Shown here piece after piece: positions 11,862 to 23,621 of a stretch of 64,000 nucleotides of DNA. The translations under genes were made by a program, and so were the position numbers. Positions within the stretch are counted from its first letter, which is position 1; the number at the start of each line of letters is the position of its first letter. The notes under the pieces were generated by a model. It ran no database searches and was not told the DNA's origin. It worked only from the letters and a program-made list of their open reading frames with translations. Source of the stretch: Cervus elaphus (taxonomy: Eukaryota > Chordata > Mammalia > Artiodactyla > Cervidae); assembly GCF_910594005.1 (NCBI RefSeq), contig NC_057834.1:106047650-106111649 (forward strand), in the 5' to 3' direction.

Positions 11862-12060
11862 GGGCTTCCCTATGGCTCAGGCAGTAAAGTGAATGCAGGA
11901 GACCTGGGTTAGATCCCTGGGTCGGGAAGGTCATCTGAAGAAGGGAATGGCAACCCACTCCAGTAGTCTTGCCTGGCAAATCCCATGGACAGAGGAGCCT
12001 GGCGGGCTACAGTCTGAGGGACTGCAAGGAGTCAGACATGACTGAACGACTAACACTCCT
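11862..12060 (+). mobile_element. Bov-tA type SINE nested in L1
   Basis: Starts 'gggcttccctatggctcagg' and ends 'actgaacgactaacactcc'. The surrounding sequence is L1 3'UTR on both sides ('catgctactatttaaaaaat' before, 'actactactatatataaaat' after), so the SINE inserted after the L1. The flanks share a poor direct repeat around 'ctactat'. Confidence 0.9.
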
Positions 12061-12499
12061 ACCACTACTACTATATATAAAATAGGTAACTAAAAAGGAC
12101 CTATTGTCTGGCACAGGGAACTCTACTCAATACTATGTAATGACCTATATGGGAATAGAATCTTAAAAAAGAGTAGAAATATGTATATGTATAACTGATT
12201 CACTTTGCTGTATATCAAATGCAGAAACAATGCAACATTGTAAATCAACTATACTCCAATAAAATTGTTTTTAAACAAAACAGAGGAAATGAATGACAAA
12301 ACTTCAGAGTGTCCCAGGAGAAGCCTTTTTCTTACAAAAGTTGTATCTTGTCAGAAATTCTCTGCAGTTGAATATTTTAAAATTAAAACATGTTTTATTA
12401 GATTATAAAAATAAAATGAAATACAAAAATCAATAAAAATAACACTATTTTGTATTTGAATTTGTTAACAGAATAAGGACTAAGTGTTCTAACCATAAA

Positions 12500-12655
12500 T
12501 ATGCAAAATGGTAACTATGTAAGGTATTGCAAGTGTTAGTTTAAATGTGTAAATTATTTCATGATGCATATCAAATCATTACACTGTATGCAATAAATAT
12601 ACACAATTTTTGTCATTACACCCCAATAAAATTAGAAGAAACTAAAAATAAATAA
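12500..12655 (+). repeat. L1 3'-terminal fossil
   Basis: The order 'aaattatttcatgatgcata', 'tcattacactgtatgcaata', 'tacaccccaataaaattag' is that of an old L1 3' end. The stretches 12286-12499 and 12656-12938 hold nothing I can assign. Confidence 0.5.
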
Positions 12656-12938
12656 AAGCCAAAAATAAAGAATGATTAATACAACATACTTCATAAAATT
12701 CTTCTGATAATCATAGGAGATCATGAAAACTGAAAGTCTAGTTGACTGAAGAGCTAAATTATTAGTAAGTTCTAATCATAGCTATTGTTTGCTTGATTTA
12801 TCTTTTACATCACAGTGCAGCCAGTAAAGGACAATGTGCTCAATGTATGTGCAACTTTTCCAATTGTCTGCTGTAAGTGATGCCAATTACATGAGTTTCA
12901 AATATACTGAAATTGAATTACAAGCTGGTTGGGCAATT

Positions 12939-12953
12939 AAATTCTAATCAGCA
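12939..12953. repeat. Left target-site duplication of the full-length L1
   Basis: The 15 bases aaattctaatcagca are identical to 21008-21022 and define the exact insertion point. Confidence 0.93.
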
Positions 12954-15715
12954 GAGAGGCGGTCCTAAGTGGTGGAGGAATAGGACAGGGAGACCACATT
13001 TTCCCCACAAATTCATTGAAAGATCATTTGAACGCTGAGCAAATTCCACAAAATATCTTTTGAATGCTGGCAGAGGACACCAGGCACCCAGAAAGGCAGC
13101 CCATTCTCTTCAAAACGCGGTAGAACAAAATATAAAAGATAAAGAGAGACAAAAGAGTTAGGGATGGAGACACTTCCTGGGGAGGGAGTCGTGAAGGAGG
13201 AGAAGTCTCCAAACGCTAGGAAACCCTCTCACCGGCAGGTCTGTGGGGAGTTTTGGAATATCAGAGGGCAACATAACCAGGAGGAAAAAAAAAAAAAAAA
13301 AAACCCAGACTATGTGCCTAACCACAACTCTCAGCGAAGTAGCCCAGACGCTCGCATCTGCCAGCAGCAAGCGAGGGGCTGAACAGGGAGGCCCAGGCTG
13401 CATGCTTAGAGTAAGGACCGGGCCTGACTGCCCTGAGGACAATCTGAGGGAGCTAACTTGAGATAGCAACCCAGAGAGATAAAAAAATAGGAGAGAGAAC
13501 TTTCCCTGGAAAAGCTCTAGGCATAGCCTGGCCTGCTCACAGAACAAGGACTGAGCCCATACCAGATGAAAGCTAGCCAGCTGTGGATCGGCCCCTGCCC
13601 CCGCCGGAGGCAGAGAGGCAGACGGGCACCAGCCAGAGCCAGAAGGCGAGGGGCATTCCCAGTCCCAGGGACGGCATCCTCTACCAAACTGTGAGTAGGC
13701 TCCCAGTTGCTAACCAAGTCTTCCTGGGATTCTGGGCGGTTGACATCCACCAGGAAGGTCGCAATCAGAGATCAGTTCCCCAGAGGAGACACACGGCACC
13801 TGAGACGGCACTCCCACTGCACACCCAGGCCCGAGCAGCTGAGACTGGGGAGGTGATAAGACACACCGCCCACCTGGGACAGTGTGCTTGCCAAGCACCT
13901 GGTCACCTGAGCTGCTCAGACCTGGGAAGGGCACAGAACACAGGCCCAACCAAGTCTGTGCCTTTGTGGGGTACCCAGGCACCTGAACCTGAGGATCTTA
14001 GTCCTGGGAAGTGCATGGAACCCAGGGCCCGCTTTAGACAGTTCCCCTGCAGAGCAATCTGGAGCCTGAGCAGTGTAGACCGGGAAAACACACACTCCAT
14101 GAGCGGGGGCAAACCCAGTGTGGCCCAGGCACTGCAAGCACTCCTCATACACGCCAGTGATATTTGTTTGCAGTGTACACCGCGTCCCCCCACCCCCACC
14201 AGCACAACTGAACAAATGAGCCTAAATAAGTGACCACCCTTGCCCCCTTGTGTCAGGGTCAAAATTAGACACTGAAGAGACTTGCAAACAGAGGAAGCCA
14301 AACTAAACAAAGAGGGCCCCCCGCTTTGGTAGTGACAGGTGCAACAGATTAAAATCCTGTAGTTAGCACTGACTACATTGGAAGGGGCCTATAGACCTTG
14401 AGAAGAAGTATAAGCTGGAACAACGAACTATCTGAAACTGAACTGAGTCCACACTGCCCTCAACAGCTCCAGAAAAATTCTTAGATATATTTTACTATTA
14501 ACATTTTTTAATTTTTAATTTTTTAAATTTTTAAGTTCTTTATTAGTCCTTTAGTTTTCATTTTTATAACCTACTATTACCTTGCAAAAAAAGATCCTAT
14601 TTTTAAAGCAAATTTCATATATATATAATAATTTTTGTGATTTTTTTTAATATTGTATTTTTGAGAATCTAACCTCTACTCTAGATTTTTAATCTTTGCT
14701 TTTTGGTATTTGTTATCAATTTTATACCTTTAAGAATCCAATCTTCAGTACCCATTTTTACTTAGGAGTGTGATTACTGGCTTGATTGCTCTCTCCCCCT
14801 TTTGACTCTCCTTTTTCTCCCCCAGGTCACCTCTATCTCCTCCCTCCCCCTTCTCTTCTCTACCCAACTCTGTTAATCTCTTTGAGTGTTCCAGGCTGTG
14901 GAGAACACTTAGGGAACTGATTACTGGATAGATCTGTCTCTCTCCTTTGACTCCCCCTCTTCTCCTCCTGGACACCTCTATCTCCTTCCTTCCTCAAAAG
15001 GGGGAGAGAGCAATCAAGCCAGTAATCACACTCCTAAGTAAAAATGGGTACTGAAGATTGGATTCTTAAAGGTATAAAATTGATAACAAACACCAAAAAG
15101 CAAAGATTAAAAATCTAGAGTAGAGGTTAGACTCTCTTCTCCATGTAACTCTGTGAACCATTCTGGGTGTCCCTCACTGTGGAGAATCTTTGCACCACTA
15201 ACCTAGATGTTTTTATCATCAGTGCTGTATGGATGGAGAAGTCTTGAGGCTACTGTAAGAATAAGACTGAAAGCCAGAGGCAGGAGGCTTAAATCCAAAA
15301 CTTGAGAACACCAGAGAACTCCTGACTCCAGGGAACATTAATCAACAAGAGGTCATCCAAAAGCCTCCGTACCTACACTGAAACCAAGCTCCAACCAAGA
15401 CTCAACAAGTTTCAGAGCAAGACATACCAAGCTCCAACAATGCAGGAACATAACCCTGAGCATTAAAATACAGGTGGCCAAAAGTCACACCAAACCCAGA
15501 GACACCTCAAAACTCACTACTGGACACTCCACTGCACTCCAGAGAGAAGATATCCAGCTCCACCCACCAGAACACCGACACAAGCCTCCCTAACCAGGAA
15601 ACTTTGACAAGCCACTCGTCCAACCCCACCCACAGGGAGGAACCTCCACAATAAAGAGGAACCACAAACTTTCAGCATACAGAAAGGCTATCCCACATAC
15701 AGCAATCTAAACAAG
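12954..15715 (+). promoter_or_regulatory. L1 5'UTR / internal promoter region
   Basis: The 5'UTR of L1 elements carries the internal RNA polymerase II promoter. Here it starts with 'gagaggcggtcctaagtggt', is GC-rich between about 13160 and 14240, and then becomes T- and pyrimidine-rich. An 18-20 base A-run sits near 13286. A sense frame of 216 codons opens at 13583 and closes at 14233, with overlapping antisense frames; none resembles a known protein, and long open frames are expected in GC-rich sequence. The inverted duplication at 14663-15136 also lies here. No specific factor-binding site is claimed. Confidence 0.75.
14663..15136. repeat. 143-bp inverted duplication with a 188-bp spacer in the L1 5'UTR
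   Basis: The arm at 14663-14805 is the reverse complement of 14994-15136. By eye only about two positions differ (one inside, one near the outer end). The spacer, 14806-14993, is pyrimidine-rich and belongs to the ordinary 5'UTR, which resumes after the right arm with 'tctccatgtaactctgtgaa'. The right arm therefore looks like an inverted copy of the left arm placed downstream. Confidence 0.92.
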
Positions 15716-16640
15716 ATGAAAAGGCAGAGAAATATTCATCAGGTAAAGAAACTTGATAAATGCCCACCAAACCAAACAAAAGAGGAGGAGATAGTGAGTC
15801 TACCTGAAAAAGAAGTCAGAATAATGATAGTAAAAATGATCCATAATCTTGAGAACAAAATGGAATTACAGATAGTCTTGAGACAAGGATTGAGAAGATG
15901 CAAGAAATGTTTAACAAGGACCTAGAAGAAATAAAAAAGAGTCAATCAATAATTAATAATGCAATAATTGAAATAAAAAAACACTCTGGAGGAAACCAAC
16001 AGTAGAATAACTGAGGCAGAAGATAGGGTAAGTGAGGTGGAAGATAGAATGGTGGGAATAAATGAAGCAGAGAGGAAAAAAGAAAAAAGAATCAAAAGAA
16101 ATGAGGACAAGCTCGGAGACCTCTAGGACAATGTCAAATGCCCCAACATTCAAATCATAAGTGTCCCAGAAGAAGAAGACAAAAAGAAAGGCCATGAGAA
16201 AAATACTTGAGGAGATAATAGTTGAAAACTTCCCTAAAATGGCAAAGGAAATAGCCACCCAAGTCCAAGAAACCCAGAGAGTCCCAAACAGGATAAACCC
16301 AAGGCAAAACACCCAAAGACACATATTAATCAAATTAACGAAGATCAAACACAAAGAACAAATATTAAAAGCAGCAAGGGAGAAATAGCAAATAACACAC
16401 AAGGGGATTCCCATAAGGATAACAGCTGATCTTTCAATAGAAACTCTTCAGAACAGAAGGGAATGACAGGACATACTTAATGTGATGAAAGAGAATAACC
16501 TACAACCCAGATTACTGTACCCAGCAAGGATCTCATTCAAATATGAAGGAGAAATCAAAAGCTTTACAGACAAGCAAAAGCTGAGAGAATTCAGCACCAC
16601 CGAACCAGCTCCTCAACAAATGCTAAAGGATCTTCTCTAG
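15716..16640 (+). pseudogene. L1 ORF1 (RNA-binding chaperone), broken
   Basis: L1 ORF1 protein coats element RNA as a trimer. The first ATG-led part (15716-15925) is basic and Glu/Lys-rich, leading into the coiled-coil part around 15930-16090. The RNA-binding core follows, with FPKMAKEIATQVQETQRVPN and RQNTQRHILIKL at about 16230-16340. The C-terminal domain continues after a TAG at about 16387 and ends at the TAG at 16638-16640. Several frame changes (near 15925, 15985 and 16130) plus that stop prevent translation as one protein. Length, about 308 codons if joined, is normal for the family. ORF2 follows after 46 bases. Confidence 0.85.
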
Positions 16641-16686
16641 GCAGGAAACACAGAAAGGGTGTATAAACTCGAACCCCAAATAACAA

Positions 16687-19600
16687 ATGACAATGGGACC
16701 ATACCTATCAATAATTACCTTAAATGTAAATGGGTTGAATGCCCCAACCAAAAGACAAAGACTGGCTGAATGGATACAAAAACAAGACCCCTGTATATGC
16801 TGTCTACAAGCGACCCCACCTCAAAACAAGGGACACACACAGACTGAAAGTGAAAGGTTGGAAAAAGATATTTCATGCAAATGGAGACCAAAAGAAAGCA
16901 GGAGTAGCAATACTCATATCAGATAAAATAGACTTTGAAATAAAGGCCATGAAAAGAGACAAAGAAGGACACTACATAATGATCAAATGATCAATCCAAG
17001 AAGAAGGTATAACAATTATAAATATATATGCACCCAATATAGGAGCACCACAATATGTAAGGCAAATGCTGACATGTATGAAAGTATGAAGTTAATAGTA
17101 ACACAATAATAGCAGGAGACTTTAATACCCACTCACCCCTATGGATAGAGCGACTAAACAAAAAATTAGCATGGAAACACAAACTTTAAATGATACAATG
17201 GACCAGTTAGACCTAATTGATATCTATAGGACATTTCACCCCAAAACAATGAATTTCACCTTTTTCTCAAGTGCACACAGAACCTTCTCCAGGATAGATC
17301 ACATCCTGGGCCATAAATCTAGCCTTGGTAAATTTTAAAAAAATGAGATCATTCCAAGCATCTTTCTGATCACAATGTGGTAAGATTAGATGTCAACTGC
17401 AGGGGAAAAAAAAAACTATTAAAAATACAAACATACAGAGGCTAAACAACACGCTTCTGAATAACCAAGAAATCACAGAAGAAATAAAAAAAGAAATCAA
17501 AATATGCATAGAAACAAATGGAAATGAAAACACAACTCAAAACCTCTGGGATTCAACAAAAGCAGTGCTAAAGGGAAGGTTCATAGCAATACAAGTTTAC
17601 CTCAAGAAACAAGAGAAAAATCAAATAAGTAACCTAACTCTACACTTAAAGCAACTAGAAACAGAAGAAATGAAGAACTGCAGGGTTAGTAGAAGAAAAG
17701 AAATCATAAAAATTAGGACAGAAATAAGTGAAAAAGAACAAAGGAGACCATAGCAAATATCAACAAAGCTAAAAGTTCCTTCTTTGACAAGATGAATAAA
17801 ATAGACAAACGAGTAGCCAGACTCATCAAGAAAAAAAGAGAGAAGAATCAAATCAACAAAATTAGGAATGAAAATGGAGAAATCACAATAGACAACACAG
17901 AAATACAAAGGATCATAAGAGACTACTATATGCACCTATATGCCAATGAAATGGACAGCTTGAAAGAAATGGACAAATTCTTAGAAAATTATAACTTTCC
18001 AAAACTGAACCAGGAAGAAATAGAAAATCTTAACAGATCCATCACAAACACAGAAATCTAAATTATAATAAAAAATCTTCCAGCAAACAAAAGCCCAGGA
18101 CCAGACAGCTTCACAGCTGATTTCTACCAAAAATTTAGAGAAGAACTAACACCTATCCTACTCAAACTCTTCCAGAAAATTTCAGAGGAAGGTAAACTTC
18201 CAAACTCATTCTATGAAGCCACCATCACCCTAATATCAAAACCAGGCAAGGATGCCGGAAAAAAAGAAAACTACATGCCAATATCCCTGATGAACATAGA
18301 TGCGAAAATCCTTAACAAAATTCTAGCAAACAGAATCCAACAACATATTAAAAATATCATACATCATGACCAAGTGGGCTTTATCCCAGGAATGCAAGAA
18401 TTCTTCAATATTAGCAAATCAATCAATGTGACACACCACATTAAAAAAAAATTGAAAGATAAAAAACCACATGATTATCTCAATAGATGCAGAGAAAACC
18501 TTTCATAAAATTCAACATCCATTTATGATTAAAAAAAAATCCTCCAGAAAACAGGCATAGAAGGAACATACCTCAACATAATAAAAGCCATATATGATAA
18601 ACCCACAGCAAACATTATCCTCAATGGTGAAAAATTGAAAGCATTTCCCCTAAAGTCAGGAACAAGACAAGGGTGCCCACTCTCACCACTACTATTCAAC
18701 ATAGTTTTGGAAGTTTTAGCCACAGCAATCAGAGAAGAAAAAGAAATAAAAGGAATCCAGATTGGAAAAGAAGAAGTAAAACTCTCACTGTTGGCAGATG
18801 ACATGATCCTCTACATAGAAAACCCTAAAGACTCCACCAGAAAATTACTAGAGCTAATCAATGAATATAGTAAAGTTGCAGGATATAAAGTTAACACACA
18901 GAAATCCCTTGCATTCTTATACACTAACAATGAGAAAACAGAGAAATTAAGGAAACAACTCCATTCATGATTGCAACAAAAAGAATAAAATACTTAGGAG
19001 TATATCTACCTAAAGAAACAAAAGACCTATATACAGAAAACTATAAAACACTGATGAAAGAAATCAAAGAGGACACAAATAGATGGAGAAATATACCATT
19101 TTCATGGATCGGAGGAATCAATATAGTGAAAATGAGTATACTACCCAAAGCAATCTATAGATTCAATGCAATGCCTATCAAGCTACCAACAGTATTTTTC
19201 AGAGAACTAGAACAAATAATTTCACAATTTGTATGGAAATACAAAAAAACCTCAAATAACCAAAGCAGTCTTGAGAAAGAAGAATGGAACTGGAGGAATC
19301 AACCTGCCTGACTTCTGACTATACTACAAAGCTACAGTCATCAAGACAGTATGGTACTGGCACAAAGACAGAAACATAGATCAATGGAACAAAATAGAAA
19401 GCCCAGAGATAAATCCATGCACCTATGGACATCTTATCTTTGATAAAGGAGACAAGAATATACAATGGAGAAAAGACAATCTCTTTAACAAGTGGTGCTG
19501 GGAAAACTGGTCAACCACCTGTAAAAGAATGAAACTAGAATACTTTCTAACACCATACACAATAACAAACTCAAAATGGATTAAAGATCTAAATATAAGA

Positions 19601-20515
19601 CCAGAAACTATAAAACTCCTAGAGGAAAACATAGGCAAAACACTCTCTGACATAAATCACAGCATGATCCTCTATGACCCACCTCCCAGAGTAATGAAAA
19701 TAAAAGCAAGAATAAACAAATGGGACCTAATTACACTTAAAAGCTTTTGCACAACAAAGGAAACTATAAGCAGGGTAAAAAGACAGCCTTCAAAATGGGA
19801 GAAAATAACAGCAAACAAAACAACTGACAAAGAATTAATCTCAAAAATATACAAGCAACTCCTACAGCTCAATTCCAGAAAAATAAATGACCCAATCAAA
19901 AAATGGGCCAAAGATCTAAACAGACATTTCTCCAAAGAAGACATACAGATGGCTAACAAACACATGAAAAGATGGTCAACATTACTCATTATCAGAGAAA
20001 TGCAAATCAAAACCACAATGAGGTACCATTACACGCCAGTCAGAATGGCTGCTATCCAAAAGTCTACAAACAATAAATGCTGGAGAGGGTGCAGAGAAAA
20101 GGGAACCCTCTTACACTGTTGGTGGGAATGCAAACTAATACGGCCCCTATGGAGAACAGTGTGGAGATTCCTTAAAAAACTGGAAATAGAATTGCCATAT
20201 GACCCAGCAAAACCACTGCTGGGCATATACACTGAGGAAACCAGAATTGAAAGAGACATGTGTAGCCCAATATTCATCGCACACTGTTTACAACAGCCAG
20301 GACATGGAAGCAACCTACATGTCCATCAGCAGACAAATGGATAAGAAAGCAGTGGTACATACACACAATAGAATATTACTCAGCTATTAAAAAGAATGCA
20401 TTTGAATCAGTTCTAATGAGGTGTATGAAACTGGAGCCCATTATACAGAGTGAAGTAAGTCAGAAAGAAAAACACCAATAGAGTATATTAATGCATATAT
20501 ATGGAGTTTTGAAAG
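16687..20515 (+). pseudogene. L1 ORF2 (endonuclease / reverse transcriptase), broken
   Basis: ORF2 encodes the nicking endonuclease and reverse transcriptase used for target-primed insertion. It starts at the ATG before SIITLNVNGLNAPTKRQRL. The catalytic Glu codon of the endonuclease is gcg (Ala) at 16810-16812, and an extra C just after it shifts the frame. Reverse-transcriptase motifs include RQGCPLSPLLFNIVLE near 18670 and LADD at 18791-18802 where family members usually have FADD. The C-terminal zinc-knuckle CX3CX7HX4C is intact at 20078-20131, inside the longest surviving frame (19529-20344, 271 codons). At least eight breaks separate the pieces. The span of 3.8 kb equals a normal L1 ORF2. 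Confidence 0.9.
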
Positions 20516-20610
20516 ATGGTAATGATGACCCTATATATGAGACAGCAAAAGAGACACAGGTGTAAAGAACAGACTTTTGGACTCTGCGGGAGAAGGCGAG
20601 GGTTGGATGA

Positions 20611-20897
20611 TTTGAGAGAATAGCATTGAAACATGTATATTATCACATGTGAAATAGATCACCAGCCCAGGTTCGATGCATGAGTCAGGGTGCTCAGGGC
20701 TGGTGCACTGGGATGCCCTGAGGGATGGGATGGGGAGGGAGGTGGGAGGGGGGTTTGAGAGAATAGCATTGAAACATGTATATTACCATATGTGAAATAG
20801 ATGACCAGTCCAAGTTCAATGCATGAAACAGGGCACTCAAAGCTGGTGCACTGGGACAACCCAGAGGGATGGGATGGGGAGGGAGGTGGGAGGGGGG
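20611..20897 (+). repeat. Tandemly doubled G-rich block in the L1 3'UTR
   Basis: A unit of 143 bases (20611-20753) is followed directly by a 144-base unit (20754-20897) of similar sequence. Each starts 'tttgagagaatagcattgaa' and ends in a G-rich tract with at least four runs of three or more G (20722-20753 and 20866-20897), which fits the intramolecular G-quadruplex pattern. G-rich 3'UTR tracts are a known L1 feature; here the block is doubled. Confidence 0.88.
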
Positions 20898-21007
20898 TTC
20901 AGGATGGGGAACACATGTACACCCATGGCTGATTCATGTCAATGTATGGCAAAAACCACTACAATATTGTAAAGTAATTAGCCTCCAATTAAAATAAATT
21001 AGTTAAA

Positions 21008-21022
21008 AAATTCTAATCAGCA
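21008..21022. repeat. Right target-site duplication of the full-length L1
   Basis: Second copy of aaattctaatcagca, directly after the A-rich end of the L1. Confidence 0.93.
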
Positions 21023-21194
21023 AAAATGTCTATTTCCAACCAGTGTGCACTTTTGTCCTGTTTTCACCTGTGCTTGTTATCTTAGGAGCTTTAACTGGCC
21101 AGAGTTTATTTCCCCTGCTTCCAACCTTAGGCTAAGACTTAACCATCTTAGCATTCTGACAGCAACGGGGTAAAGTTAAGTACATCATAGTCAT

Positions 21195-21335
21195 CATAGT
21201 ATAGTAAAAAGCCTGGATTTTTGAATGAGAAGTATCTGGTTTCAAATTATGCCTCTGTTACCAGCTGGACTAACTTGCAGAAGTCACATAACCTCTCTTA
21301 GCACCAGTTTCTCACCCCAAATGTTTGGCATTATA
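21195..21335 (+). repeat. MIR fossil
   Basis: 'tctggtttcaaattatgcct', 'gcagaagtcacataacctct' and 'gcaccagtttctcaccccaa' occur in MIR order. Confidence 0.65.
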
Positions 21336-21373
21336 ATGATGACTCAAGAGGGGTTCCTTGACTTCAGACTTTG

Positions 21374-21466
21374 TTCAGTCCTAAATCATGTCTGCCTTTG
21401 TGATCCCGTGGACTTCAGCATGCCCAGTTTCCCTGTCCTTCACTATCTCCCAGAGTTTGCTCTGAT
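21374..21466 (-). mobile_element. BovB-tail / SINE fragment
   Basis: The reverse complement of a BovB 3' segment is visible: 'catgtctgcctttgtgatcc', 'ttccctgtccttcactatct', 'cccagagtttgctctgattc'. More diverged than the other copies and truncated at both ends. Confidence 0.6.
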
Positions 21467-21469
21467 TCA

Positions 21470-22150
21470 TTACCCCTTCACACTTGTATTCTAGTCTATT
21501 CTTGGAATGATCTTTCTAAAGTATAAACCAGACCATGTTTCTTCCTTGCTTATACTCCTCTAAGACTGAGTACATCAGAATTAGTTTTGGTGGTAGCTGT
21601 GGGGGGATGTTGTTGAAAATACAGGTTCTCTGCTTCCTCTACCACCAAGATTTAGTAATTCAGTATCCTAGCATGAAGCCAGTTATCTATAATTTCATGT
21701 GGTTCCCTTGTGAACTTCAGGGTTTATGTTCATTAGCTTAACCTTTCTTCCTTGATCCAACCTGGGCTTTTGCTCAGCATTATCTCACAACCCCCATGTC
21801 ACAGGCTATCTGTAGCAGTACCAACTGTTGACAGCTTTCCTAACATGTTATATGTGTCCCTTGCTCCCCTAGCTTCTTTTGCTGGAATTATTTTCATACC
21901 TAGCTTTTCTACTAGATAACCCACACATATTTTACAACACTCAGAAAACCCTATCTCTGTAAAGTTTTTCCTGTCCCACTTCTAGAAAGAAACAAATATT
22001 CTCTTTAGGCCTCTCAGTATACAACCCAGATTTGAAAATCAAGTCTGACTCTCTAATACAAACTGTCATCTTCTTACCTGTAAAGCCTTTAAATGGCTAG
22101 ATATGATTTGTCTTTATTTGTTCTTGTATCATTAGCACCTGCATGTATTA
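21470..22150 (+). repeat. Probable L2 fossil
   Basis: Words such as 'ggaatgatctttctaaagta', 'gaccatgtttcttccttgct' and 'tgtctttatttgttcttgta' fit the 3' half of L2, but divergence is high and some blocks between 21570 and 21740 do not fit. Assignment from memory of the consensus. Confidence 0.4.
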
Positions 22151-23284
22151 CCTGGCCAACAAAGTTTTGATGGGGAAATGAAGCCCATCTTTTGAAATTA
22201 TGAACTCTGGTACAGAGATGTGTAGCTTTGAGGAATGAGGGCATAGAACTACAAGTTGTAAATGGTCTCTTTGCCTTTGATATGGTAAGAAACAAATCAG
22301 TGTCTCTCTTGGGATTATTAAATTTGGACCATTTCATCTGGGGCTTTGGAGGAGCTATTTCTATTGAAAGCTGACTTCTATTTTTAAGGGCAGTCAGTGG
22401 TTTCAGACACTGGTCTGCAGCTGTGGCATTAAAACAGATGCCGACATGTCAGTATGACCAAGGAACAAAGCTTTTTTGGGTGGGAAGATTACCAAAGCTT
22501 TTCATTTTAGTCCAACCCAGATATTCAGGGATGATATAAACAGCACGCTGTTTTATCTATCTGTGATTGCCTGGGAAAGCATGTTGTATTTTATGGGCAA
22601 CCTGGTGGCAGGAGATATATTGTCCAGTGGTTTTTCTATCTGCTGTTGATTTATGATTGAAGGTCAGATATATTATGGCTCACCTGACAATGCTAACTAC
22701 CTTTCACAAAATTATGGTCCTACTGAATGGATCAATGTCCCTTAGTACACACTTTCCATCAGAGTTTTGTAGGTAACAGTTACTGATGCACGTTGGTTCT
22801 TGGCAATAGCATTAAACTTCAAGCTATAGACAGTGAGGACCCTTGGACCTTCTGATGTGTGGCTCAGCCCTTAAGATCTTTACAGGGAATACAAATAGTG
22901 ATGCTAAATCAGACTGATCTTTCTCCTCCTGCCCTTAAGCTTCTTTTCCTCTCTAGTGTCACATTCTGCTGGTGTAAAGAAGTTAAGGGTCTGTCAACAG
23001 ATATTTATTCTTTGCTGAGTCAGGAACTCACTTTAGAGCTGTGTGTTTTTCATCCCCTTTCCATCTAGGAGCAGCGATTTGGGGCTCCAGTTAGGTGATG
23101 GATTCTGTTGAGGAATTCTTTTGTGAAGAGGGGTATAAGGGTAGAAATCCTTACACATCTGCATTACATTCTAAAGTACTCAGTTGATGACTACCCAGAA
23201 AATGAGGTATATAAGTGTACGGCTTAAGAACTCATATTCCTATAGTTCTTGACATTCTATAAAGTGCTCCCTCTTGCGGTCTCA
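22151..23284. other. Unassigned background
   Basis: No repeat family, RNA gene or coding region could be supported. A 69-codon frame at 22859-23068 shows no family resemblance and is compatible with chance. Confidence 0.4.
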
Positions 23285-23455
23285 AAGTGGTACAGTAGAA
23301 GGTTGAGAGAATGTATTCTAAAGCTAGATAAGACTGGGTTTGATTCCTGCTGGTCATTGTAAATGATTGGCCTTGAGTGTCTCTCTGTGCTCCTGGGATA
23401 ATGGGGACAAAGAGCCACATGCAACATATAGTAAGCATTCAATAAATATTAGTTA
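23285..23455 (+). repeat. MIR fossil
   Basis: 'gactgggtttgattcctgct', 'gagtgtctctctgtgctcct', 'gggataatggggacaaagag' and 'agtaagcattcaataaatat' follow the MIR order closely; one of the better preserved copies here. Confidence 0.75.
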
Positions 23456-23621
23456 TTTTTATAGTTTATTAGCATTTTAGCTAGTGGCTTTATTAACATC
23501 CACCTTCTCTAAATGTTCTTTAATAAAAATATTCTCAGTGTGAGCCTCAGCTTTAGCATTGTAACAAGGCAAGAGTTCGCCAAAGGTTATCCAGTCTGTA
23601 GTTCTCCAAAAACGCTAATAT

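Larger units (their letters stand above)
10059..12285 (+). mobile_element. L1 LINE, 5'-truncated ORF2 and 3' end
   Basis: It opens inside the reverse-transcriptase part of ORF2, passes through the C-terminal region (including the 'tgctggagtgagtgtggaaa' zinc-knuckle stretch near 11590) and ends with 'tcaactatactccaataaaa'. The catalytic motif is degraded to a GD-containing remnant near 10180. A microsatellite expansion (10188-10285), a SINE fragment (10692-10738) and a full SINE (11862-12060) interrupt it. No frame longer than about 76 codons survives on the coding strand. Confidence 0.85.
12954..21007 (+). mobile_element. Full-length bovine-type L1 LINE
   Basis: The element is complete: a 2.8-kb 5'UTR, ORF1, a short inter-ORF gap, ORF2, a G-rich 3'UTR and a short A-rich end. 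A perfect 15-bp target-site duplication, aaattctaatcagca, lies at 12939-12953 and 21008-21022. The left junction reads TT then AAAT, the kind of site cut by L1 endonuclease. Length and end structure fit the full-length ruminant L1 of about 8 kb. Both ORFs carry several stops and frameshifts, so this copy is inactive in cis. Nothing has inserted into it, so it is probably younger than the L1s around it. Confidence 0.95.

Noticed and set aside
14745..14975. Minus-strand Arg/Gly/Glu-rich 76-codon frame
   Set aside because: It is the complement of the pyrimidine-rich L1 5'UTR; its composition explains the apparent charge pattern.
19529..20344. 271-codon frame with an apparent zinc finger
   Set aside because: It is the C-terminal part of L1 ORF2 with its usual zinc knuckle.
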